From positions 74,195,203 to 74,259,202 of the forward strand of contig NC_085139.1 of the NCBI RefSeq assembly GCF_024139115.2: a DNA stretch of 64,000 bases. The letters run 5' to 3'. Positions 55,985 to 64,000 of the stretch are shown piece after piece. The position numbers were made by a program, and so were the translations under genes. Origin of the DNA: Armigeres subalbatus (lineage: Eukaryota > Arthropoda > Insecta > Diptera > Culicidae). Within the stretch, counting starts at the first letter, position 1; each line of letters opens with the position of its first letter. The notes under the pieces are model-generated. The model was given only the letters and a program-made list of their open reading frames with translations. It did no database searches and had not been told where the DNA came from.

Positions 55985-56223
55985 CAGTATCCCCCCGTTT
56001 ATCCGGACCTCGCTAGTCCGACGACTCGTTAGTTCGGATCTCACTAATTCGGAATTTTCCGGATTAAAAAGTATCAACACCCATTTAAACACATTATGCT
56101 GTCAGTTTTCAATTTTGTGCTGTGATTTTGTTTTGGTTCGTTTGTATGGATTTGACAGTCGGATTAACGAGAGAAACCCCGATAGTCCGGCCATACATTT
56201 GTCGGATCAGCGGGGGTATACTG
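55985..56223. mobile_element. Pogo/Tigger-like MITE
   Basis: CAGTATCCCCCCG at the left and CGGGGGTATACTG at the right, flanked by TA, with subterminal TCCGGA/TCCGAC words. 239 bp, no coding capacity. It abuts the LTR stub of gypsy A. Confidence 0.75.
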
Positions 56224-56303
56224 TATATGATTACAGTGTGTTACAGTGCATTTGAACGCGTTCAGTTTGCGTTCAAAAATATTGAACTGAACCTGTGATT
56301 ATA

Positions 56304-56403
56304 ATGGGCCAAACACAATTGATACGTTTGCGTGTGTTTTGACAGTTTTCTCATGGGAAAACTGTCAAAACGCACGCAAACGTATCAATTGTGTTTGGCC
56401 CAT
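56304..56403. repeat. 100-bp near-perfect palindrome (hairpin MITE)
   Basis: Arms of about 47 bp start ATGGGCCAAACACAATTGAT, with one mismatch and a 5-base loop. Transcribed, it would fold as a pre-miRNA-sized hairpin in which the mismatch becomes a G-U pair. Confidence 0.85.
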
Positions 56404-56855
56404 AAGAACAGCACGTGCCTTCCGATACAAAAATTGAACTCCAAGGAGGCTTTGCTTGAACCAGAGGACCGACATCCAATTTTTTTACTATGGATTTTGA
56501 CAGATTTGCCTGTCTGTTCTTTTTTGGGGGATAAATTTATCCCCCAATGTCAAATTACCCCAATACTTATTTATTTTGCATTAGTATGTGCGCGAATTTT
56601 GAATGTTTACGTTTTAACAGGAGAATATGATGCAAAACGCCCATACCACTCAATAATCCAACATGATACAATCATGAGAAAATAGAGAGAAAAATAACGA
56701 ACTATAAATTAAAACCTTTGGAATAGTATGATCCTGGCATCATTTTTGTACAAATCAAGTTTATAAGGGTAAAATGCGTAAGAGATTCAAAGTATGGAAA
56801 CTATACAATGGCATCTAAACAAATAATTAATTTTCTGGTTGTTTTAACATGAAGT
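56404..56855. other. Spacer without recognised gene
   Basis: A 117-codon frame (56332-56685) overlaps the palindrome and has no domain. Nothing else is seen. Confidence 0.4.
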
Positions 56856-56880
56856 AGGCCCTCCTTAGCCGTGCGGTAAG
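56856..56880 (+). repeat. Isolated 5' head of a Feilai-type SINE
   Basis: GGCCCTCCTTAGCCGTGCGG plus TAAG is the box-A head only, in plus orientation, 54 bp from a SINE in minus orientation. Confidence 0.6.
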
Positions 56881-56934
56881 TTGAATATTCTTATGTTTAA
56901 AGCATGGAATCGAGTGTAAAATAGTTTTAATTTT

Positions 56935-57223
56935 CTTCTTCTTCGTATTGGCATTATATACTCACACTGGGACAGAGCCGCCTCGCAGCTTAGTGTTCAT
57001 TCACCACTTCCACAGTTATTAACTGCGAGGTTTCTAAGCCAAGTTACCATTTTTGCATTCGTATATCATGAGGCTAACACGATGATAATTTTATGCCCAG
57101 GGAAGTCGAGACAATTTCCAATCCGAAAATTGCCTAGGCCGGCACCGGGAATCGAACCCAGCCACCCTCAGCATGGTCTTGCTTTGTAACCGCGCGCCTT
57201 ACCGCACGGCTAAGGAGGGCCCC
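56935..57223 (-). mobile_element. Feilai-type SINE, near full length
   Basis: Same order as the copy at 3557-3850: (GAA)n tail, body, B-box GGGTTCGATTCCCGG, box A TAGCCGTGCGGTAAG and GGGGCCC head. No clear target-site duplication. Confidence 0.88.
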
Positions 57224-57238
57224 ATTGCCCCCCCCTTA

Positions 57239-57446
57239 CACACTTAAAATAAATCACCGAATTCGGTAAAATTTTACCGAAATTTCAACAGCAGAACTGT
57301 TTGATAAATAATTTTACTGATTTTCGATGATTTTGACAGTTGAACAATGGAAAAAATTACAAAAAATCTGTAAAATAATTACCGAACAGTTCTGCTGTTG
57401 TGATTTCGGTAAAATTTACCGAATACTGTGAAATGAGTTAAGTGTG
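57239..57446. mobile_element. TA-flanked MITE, CACACTTAA ends
   Basis: 208 bp with about 65-bp inverted repeats (CACACTTAA, TCGGTAAAATTTTACCGA, ACAGCAGAACTGTT) between TA dinucleotides. No coding capacity. Confidence 0.8.
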
Positions 57447-57474
57447 TACAAATCCTTTATAATATCTGGCAGAT

Positions 57475-60010
57475 GTGCCAGATATAATGAAGGGCTTATC
57501 GCCCCTCCCAACGGAAAACCAAATCGACCACGTTCTAATCGACGGTAAATTCTTCTCCGACATCACGAACGTCCGCACTTACCGCAGTGCGAATATTGAA
57601 TCTGACCACTACCTCGTTGCAGTGCGCTCAAAACTCTCGACGGTGTACAACACGCGTCGAAGTCGGACGCCGCGGCTTAACATTGGGCGGCTACAAGACG
57701 GTAGACTGTCCCAAGAATACGCGCAGCAGCTGGAAGTGGCACTTCCAATGGAAAAGCAGCTAGGCTCTTGAAGATGGCTGGAGAGATATTCGATCCGCCA
57801 TTGGTAGCACCGCAACCGCTGCACTTGGCACGGTGCCCCCGGATCAGAGAAACGACTGGTATGACGGCGAATGTGAGCAGTTAGTAGAAGAGAAGAATGC
57901 AGCATGGGCGAGATTGCTGCAACATCGCAAGAGGGCGAACGAGGCACGAGTATAAACAGGCGCGAAACAGACAAAACTCGATTTTCCGGAGGAAAAAACG
58001 TCAGCAGGAAGATCGAGACCGTGAAGAGACGGAGCAACTGTACCGCGCTATTAACACACGAAAATTCTATGAGAAGTTGAACCGTTCACGTAAGGTCTTC
58101 GTGCCACAGCGTGATATGTGTAAGGACATAAACGGGAACCTTCTTACGAACGAGCTTGAGGTGATCCAAAGGTGGCGGCAGCACTACGAAGAGCACCTGA
58201 ATGGCGATGTGGCAGACGAAGATGGCGGTATGGTGATGGACCTGGGGGAACGCGCGCAGGACATAATTCTACCGGCTCCGGATCTCCAGGAAATCCAGGA
58301 GGAGATTGGCCAGCTGAAGAACAACAAAGCCCCTGGGGTTGACCAACTACCAGGAGAGCTATTTAAACACGGTGGCGAGGCACTGGGTCATTACCAAGAT
58401 TTGGGAGGAGGAAGTTTTGTCGCAGGAGTGGATGGAAGGTGTTGTGTGCCCCACACCCAACCAGCGGATGGCAGATTTTAATACAATTCTGCATAAGAAC
58501 CTTACAGAAACTGTATAATAATTTGGCATATACAATTTCGGAAGATTTTAATACAATTTTTGTATTGAAATAATACAGATTTGTATTATTTTAATACAAT
58601 ATTTGTATAAAAAGCTTACAGAATTGTATATGCCAAGATTTTATTCAATGGTTGCCAGATTTGTTTTTTGGGTGCATGTACAAAAAGGGCGATAAGCTGG
58701 ATTGTAGCAACTACCGCGCAATCACATTGCTAAACGCCACCTACAAGGTACTCTCCCAAATTTTATGCCGTCGACTAGCACCAATTGCAAGGGAGTTCGT
58801 GGGGCAGTACCAGGCGGGTTTTATGGGCGAACGCTCCACCACGGACCAGGTGTTCGCCATTCGCCAAGTACTGCAGAAATGCCACGAATACAACGTGCCC
58901 ACACATCATCTATTCATCGACTTCAAAGCCGCATATGATACAATCAATCGGGACCAGCTATGGCAACTAATGCACAAACCGGATAAACTGACACGGTTGA
59001 TCAAAGCGACGATGGATCGGGTGATGTGCATAGTTCGAGTTTCCGGGGCATTCTCGAGTCCCTTCGAAACCCGCAGAGGGTTACGGCAAGGTGATGGTCT
59101 TTCGTGTCTGCTATTCAACATCGCATTGGAAGGGGTAATACGAGGAGCAGGGATTAACACGAGTGGTACAATTTTCAATAAGTCCGTCCAGCTATTTGGC
59201 CTTGCCGACGACGTAGATATTATGGCACGTAACTTTGAGAAGATGGAGGAAGCCTACATCAAACTGAAGAGGGAAGCCAAGCGGATCGGACTAGTCATCA
59301 ACACGTCGAAGACGAAGTACATGATCGGAAGAGGTTCAAGAGAAGACAATGTGAGCCACCCACCTCGAGTTTGCATCGGTGGTGACGAAATCGAGGTGGT
59401 AGAAGAATTTGTGTACTTGGGCTCACTGGTGACTGCCAAAAATGATACCAGCAGAGAAATTCGGAGACGCATAGTGGCTGGAAATCGTACATACTTTGGA
59501 CTCCGCAAGACGCTCCGATCGAATAGAGTTCGCCGCCGTACCAAACTGACAATCTACAAAACGCTCATTAGACCGGTAGTTCTCTACGGACACAAGACCT
59601 GGACGATGCTCGTGGAGGACCAACGCGCACTTGGAGTTTTCGAGAGGAAAGTGCTGCGTACCATCTATGGTGGGGTGCAGATGGCGGATGGTACGTGGAG
59701 GAGGCGAATGAACCACGAGTTGCATCAGCTGTTGGGAGAACCATCCATCGTTCACACCACAAAAATCGGACGACTGCGGTGGGCCGGGCACGTAGCCAGA
59801 ACAGTAATCCGGTGAAAATGGTTCTCGACAACGATTCGACGGGCACAAGAAGGTGAGGTGCACAGCGGGCAAGGTGGATCAATCAGGTGGAAGATGACCT
59901 CCGTAGACTGCGTGGTTGGCGACGTGTAGCCATGGACCGAGCCGAATGAAGAAGACTCTTATATACCGCACAGGCCAATTCGGCCTTAGTTTGAATAAAT
60001 AAATAATAAT
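57475..60010 (+). pseudogene. RTE-clade LINE (JAM-like), 5'-truncated, long copy
   Basis: Starts in the endonuclease C-terminus (ENQIDHVLIDGKFFSDIT, SDHYLVAV). The linker and RT follow: NNKAPGVDQLPGELFKHG at about 58320, GDKLDCSNYRAITLLNATYK at about 58690, FVGQYQAGFMGERSTTDQV at about 58795, FIDFKAAYDTIN at about 58915, RRGLRQGDGLSCLLFNIALE and the catalytic LADDVDIM at about 59205. The C-terminal motifs EVVEEFVYLGSLV to GRLRWAGHVART end at 59815, where a small deletion breaks the frame. The 3' end is a TGAATAAATAAATAATAAT tail. Frameshifts lie near 57765, 57945 and 58390, and a MITE splits the RT at 58452-58677. It is a close relative of 18797-20063. Confidence 0.85.
58452..58677. mobile_element. 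MITE inside the RTE reverse transcriptase
   Basis: CACACCCAACC at the left and TTTTTTGGGTGCA at the right bound about 225 bp containing repeated TTTTAATACAAT and TTGTATT words and GGCATATACAATT. RTE coding (VCP, then YKKGDKLD) is interrupted exactly here. A 70-bp fragment of the same family lies at 27378-27448. Confidence 0.7.
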
Positions 60011-60379
60011 CATAATGGGGAAATGATGGACAAAAAAAGTTATATTTTTTTTAAATCAGTTTGTTTTTCAAAAATCGTCGAAATATTTGTTTTACGGTTT
60101 TGTTGACCCGATTTTATGAAAGCGCGGTAAATTTTAAATGGAATTATATGCATTATAAGATAAAATGTTTATTTAAAACACCTTTTTTTTTTTTTTTTAA
60201 TTTTCAGTCATTCTCGATTTTTTTTTTCAATTCTATTCAACCTAGAATTAACTTTTACCATATTTTACTGAACATTTTCATGGTAAATATGAGATGGTGG
60301 AGAAGGTGGAGAAAAAATTCCCGTTTTGCCCATGTATTTGTCTTATTTGTCATCGAAATCGACAAAAATTTAAACCTAG

Positions 60380-60508
60380 TTACAATGATATGGAAATGTT
60401 AATATCATCTTCCAAACGTGCATGTGCGTACATGTTCGCCTCTAATTCTATCATGAACATGTACGTCTAAGTTTGGAAGATGATATTAGTATTTCTATAT
60501 CATTGTAA
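60380..60508. repeat. 129-bp hairpin element upstream of Aquarius
   Basis: TTACAATGATAT, ATATCATCTTCCAAAC and CGTACATGTTC at the left are mirrored at the right around a 17-base centre. Arms are about 55 bp with a few mismatches. It lies about 500 bp upstream of the Aquarius start codon. Confidence 0.8.
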
Positions 60509-60719
60509 ATCGTTTAACTTCACGTAGAAGTAACACACACAAAATCATTAATTTAGTAAACCTAGTTGTTTAATGGACCCAAACAATAAAGTCGAAATAG
60601 ATTGTAATTCATTTTTCGAGTTCTCATTGAACAGGACCAAGAGCAGAACTGTATCGATAAGTAATTTATTTCACGTTTTACAGTTTTTAACGTGTAAAGC
60701 TCAAAAGCTGCAAAATGCA

Positions 60720-61011
60720 GATGCTTTCGTTACGTTAGTAGTGCAGTATACATTAAGGCGCTGGACAAAACATTCAATAACGGTTGATAACGAAATAGCT
60801 GCGTTACGGCTGTTATTTTTGCACAGCTGTTTCGTGAGCGAACTGTCAACTCTCTCGCGCGTTTGCAGTCATCAATCGCCCGGCCCGCGTTCAGTTTTTG
60901 TTTTGATTCCGCGTGGTATTGACTTTGTTGTGTGTTCGCCGGTTCGGTTTGTAAACGTTTCTCGGAGTTTTTGGTGATTTTCTGTGCGCGAAAAAGTCGT
61001 CCAGTCGCAAA
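60720..61011 (+). promoter_or_regulatory. AQR: Probable promoter and 5' UTR of Aquarius
   Basis: This G/C-richer block (CTCTCTCGCGCG, CGCCCGGCCCGCGTTCAGTT) directly precedes the start codon, and a TCAGTT near 60893 fits an initiator. An overlapping open frame (60573-60977) has no domain and I regard it as fortuitous. Confidence 0.4.
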
Positions 61012-61110
61012 ATGCCGATGGCAAAGGCCCAACTCACTGAAGAGCCCCCGGCCAAGATGCGCAAGGGTGCCCTCACCGTGGCCCAAATCAATGCGGACGA
61101 GTTGACCTTC
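61012..61110 (+). CDS. AQR: Aquarius coding exon 1
   Basis: 99 nt, residues 1-33, donor TTC/GTAAGT. Contains the VAQINADELTF motif near the start of the family. Confidence 0.93.
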
Positions 61111-61996
61111 GTAAGTACCGGGACCTGTTGCTTTAGAAAGAATAAAAATGATTATCATTCGTATCATCTGCTTTTAGTTGGCCAATCGGTTCTGGGCTCC
61201 GGACACGGCCGGTTCCCACGAGGAATACAATGCCGGTATCATTGAGGAAATTTATCGGCGGGAGATTTGTGAATCGCGTTACTCGATGCGGCGGATCATG
61301 ATGTTGGAGTTTAGTCAGTATCTGGAGAATTATCTGTGGCCGAATTTCCGCGGGGATGTGTCCTCCCGGGCACACCTGATGTCCATTGTGATCATGTTGA
61401 ATGAAAAGTTTCGCGAAAAGGTTGAAGTGTGGAAAGTGTTCGACGTTAATGGGGATCAGTTTCCGTTGTTTTTCCAACGGGTTTTGGAAGCTTGTCTGGA
61501 AGACACAACGGTCAATCCGTTCAATATGCGAGAGCAAACATCTCTGCTAGTGTTTTTGAATCACTGCTTCAATAGCATGGAAGTGGAGCTTTGTAGAAAC
61601 CAGGCGAAGCGACTGGTTTCATTGGCCATGTGGTCCTGTTTGCAGCCCAAGCGTCGTGATCAGGAGCTAAAGGAGATTCCGGAGTGGAGAAAGTTTTGGA
61701 AGAAGCTGCAAAAGCGAGACAAAGCATCCGACAAGGAAAAGGTCGATTGGGAAAGGCATTTTTTGCAGAATTTGATGATTAAGTTTATGAACATTTTGGA
61801 ATCTATCACAGAGGAGGGGGCGGTCTGTGAAGAAACGGTGCGTTATTGTGAGCGATTCCTTGAGTTTCTGATTGATTTGGAAGCGCTGCTGCCAACTAGG
61901 CGGTTCTTCAACACGGTAATGGATGACTGCCATGTTGTTGTACGGTGTTCGATGGCTCCACTGTTGCAGCGAAACGAGGGAAATCTTTTCGCACAG
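61012..61996 (+). CDS. AQR: Intron-binding protein Aquarius, N-terminal part (exons 1-2; gene continues past the window)
   Basis: Coding exons 61012-61110 and 61178-61996, with a 67-bp GT-AG intron in phase 0, give the first 306 residues. The sequence follows the N-terminal helical (ARM-like) region of Aquarius: VAQINADELTF, RFWAPDTAGS, MMLEFSQYLENYLWPNF, VIMLNEKFREKV, FLNHCFNSMEVEL, RRDQELKEIPEWRKFWKKL, YCERFLEFLIDLEALLPTRR and FFNTVMDDCHVVV. The family protein is nuclear, part of the intron-binding complex of the spliceosome, and carries an SF1 helicase domain much further on (full length about 1400-1500 residues). The start fits the context GTCGCAAAATG. Exon 2 ends at CACAG/GTAAGT. No further exon is seen before 64000, so the next intron exceeds 2 kb. 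Confidence 0.95.
61178..61996 (+). CDS. AQR: Aquarius coding exon 2
   Basis: 819 nt, residues 34-306, acceptor CTGCTTTTAG, donor CACAG/GTAAGT. Densely matches the Aquarius N-terminal region without stops. Confidence 0.95.
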
Positions 61997-63162
61997 GTAA
62001 GTCTCATCTACCAGTTTAACAAACAATTCAATTTGAATTATAGGATAATTCTTTTAAATAGTAGGTTATCGCATTAGTTAGATCAAGTAAAAGAGTAATC
62101 ATTTTCCAGGTATAATCTAAAATTTAATGTCTGTCCAAGGAATGTTTTAATTTGATCAATGTCATAGAACAAAAATTTCTTCAGTGCTCAAATAACTGTT
62201 TATCCTAGAAACATCTTTCTGTGCTATATTTTCTAAATCTTCAAAATTTTAATTCATGCATTTAAGAAGTAGTGAATACCTTAAATCAAGTAATTAAAGT
62301 GATTAGTTTATCCATCAAAAAGAGTGAGTTAAACGCTGAACACATGTAGACATTGTGTACAACAAGAAGCGATTACTTTGTCTCGTATATGACCAGGTGA
62401 TCTACATCAGAATGCGTCCATGTATCAAGAAGTACGCAATCAAGGGGGACGAGTACATAATCAAGGCCGAATAAGGTTATATAAACATGCAAGAAAATCC
62501 TGTTTTGTTGGAATGTGCCTTAAAGAATGTGAAAATATTTCTAACAGGTGATACAGATTCAATCCGTTATGCTGAATCACGTTAAATTTTTTACGGACCG
62601 ATAACAATCCATCACCCGATATCCTTTCGTTTTGCAAATTGCACATAATTTCTTCGGAGCTCTAGCATCAGAATTACTGCTGAGACCATTGACCATTGAA
62701 TCACGGATGATTCTACGGATTCAATATGTATCTGAATAAATGCTCGTTCCTTGGGCTTCTGTTACTTCGTCCAAGGCCAGTTTAACTAGACAACTATTTA
62801 TTTATTTATTTATTAACTGTTAATTCGACATTATATAAATTCTCAATTATTCTGATGCAGAGATTTGTTTCACTTACAGCTGCGATCAATTCAGTGGCTT
62901 GTTTAGAAAATTGATAGTTCATTGGCGAGATTAACAAAAAGGGAGAAAAATATTTAAAAAAAAACCCTGAATTCAACTTAGACAGATATGATTATGGGAA
63001 AATATCCAGTATTGATGGATTAGTAGACGTTTCACACGATGTTCTAAATCTTGCTGAAACTTTCTCTACAAAATAATAAATTGTTTCCACTTCCACTATT
63101 TGGTGGAGGTCTTCAGTAGAAAACCAGGGATTAGAATTTAGCATCACCTTCAAAAGCTTATT
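61997..63162. other. Aquarius intron 2: no recognised feature
   Basis: A/T-rich, with a (TTTA)n run at about 62797-62815. No exon-like frame. Confidence 0.45.
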
Positions 63163-63335
63163 TTATATCGCTTGTAATCGTCTGAGATGTGATAGGACAC
63201 ACTTTTGCCACATCGGGCAACCATAAAAAGGTCTGAACACACATTTGTAGAAGAAGCTTGTTGGATAACTGGAGGGACGATATATGATGGATAATCGAGT
63301 AAAGCGAGCGTAATAGAACGTCGATTTTTCTATTG
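63163..63335 (-). mobile_element. LINE remnant (RT thumb region)
   Basis: Minus-strand reading ends FRPFYGCPMWQKCVLSHLRR-LQAI. This resembles the YGCPVW-KC-HI-LQ-IQ phrase after the RT palm in jockey/CR1-type LINEs. Only about 55 codons are recognisable. Confidence 0.5.
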
Positions 63336-64000
63336 CTTGATTAATTTGCCTTTGGACGCATAAATGTCTCATGTCACATTTTAACATTTTTGAGGTTTTG
63401 ATGTTCAACGTCATAATTTGATTCGTATTTTTGAAATATTTTGTCAAAACAGAGGTTTTATTCTAGAAAACTCGAAAAAAAATGTGAAATCAATTTGTCA
63501 CATTCGAACAAATGGACGCATACTTGTCACACTAAAAAAAGGAGATATAACAATCACACAAAAAGACACATAGCACTACGTAATGTGTCCTGAGGACCGT
63601 CCATAAAATATACCATGCATTTAGGGTCATCTACAATCCACGTGGGTAGTTTAGAAGGATGGCTGGCATTGGCGTTCTAGGGGGGGGGGGTAAATTTTGA
63701 CGTAGGACTACGTCCTTTGCGAAAATAGGGAGGTAATTCTGCGTATTTAATTTTGAGACCTTCACGAAAAATTAAGATTTTCGAGATTTTGGTATCAATC
63801 GATCGACGAACTCTTTGAGATTTTCCCCAACTATTAAAAACAATGGGCTGGCCGTCGCCGTAAGTAGCAGTACTCAAGAGAAATATCCACGCAATGCTCA
63901 GACTTTTTTTTAACTAATTTTATTTGCTAATTATCTAATACATGCATTCATCTCTTAGACTAGGTGTTCCGTGTCTTCTTAACACTATCATCCTTATTTG
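63336..64000. other. Right edge: intronic, with a G11 run
   Basis: No gene. A run of 11 G at 63680-63690 and the phrase GACGTAGGACTACGTC (a short palindrome) at about 63700 suggest a repeat that I cannot name. Confidence 0.4.

Noticed and set aside
60573..60977. 134-codon frame upstream of Aquarius
   Set aside because: No domain, overlaps the G/C-rich promoter-like block and ends just before the Aquarius start; probably fortuitous.

Overview
The window is a transposon-rich stretch of a culicine mosquito genome, most probably Aedes. The reasons are Feilai-type tRNA-derived SINEs, RTE-clade LINEs of the JAM type, BEL/Pao elements whose gag carries a PHD finger, R1 and jockey LINEs, many TA- and TTAA-flanked MITEs, and host genes that combine 60-70 bp introns with one 17.5 kb intron full of repeats. 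There is no operon, CRISPR array, rRNA gene or convincing functional tRNA gene.

Host genes. I find two, both on the plus strand. (1) A five-exon gene at 21034-40184 encodes a 212-residue atypical Ras-like GTPase of the RERG/RASL type. Exon 1 is separated from exons 2-5 by intron 1 (21095-38594). A polyadenylation signal lies at 40595. (2) The first two coding exons of the spliceosomal intron-binding helicase Aquarius (61012-61110 and 61178-61996; 306 residues of the N-terminal region) are followed by an intron that runs off the window end.

Layout. 0.5-2 kb: decayed R1 LINE interrupted by a hairpin retroposon. 2.2-12.3 kb: one dismantled minus-strand BEL/Pao element, broken up by a Feilai SINE, an RTE fragment, a second LINE fragment and a complete-length but frameshifted jockey element with a 10-bp target-site duplication. 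12.3-18.8 kb: two inverted minisatellite blocks enclose MITEs, a 1.8 kb TIR element and a decayed ~52-bp tandem array. 18.8-20.45 kb: RTE fragment and a 222-bp tandem duplication. 21-40.6 kb: the GTPase gene, with LINE fragments, foldback MITEs and two more hairpin retroposons in intron 1. 41.5-56 kb: a nested LTR-retrotransposon cluster. Gypsy-type element A (plus) is split by a copia-type element (minus) and by gypsy-type element B (minus), and its 3' LTR stub abuts a pogo-like MITE. 56.3-60 kb: palindromic MITEs, SINE and a long RTE copy that itself holds a MITE. 60.4-64 kb: Aquarius 5' end.

Most notable observations: a hairpin retroposon family present as a monomer and as head-to-head dimers, each with its own 10-12 bp target-site duplication, one dimer carrying strongly one-sided T-to-C changes as expected of ADAR-edited RNA; a gypsy element with identical LTRs and one long open ORF whose integrase core has been removed in frame; a copia element whose 5' LTR is reduced to its last 42 bp; and a Ras-like protein whose switch II lacks the catalytic Gly/Gln.

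All alignments and counts were done by eye. TE clade names rest on recognisable motifs and not on a database search.
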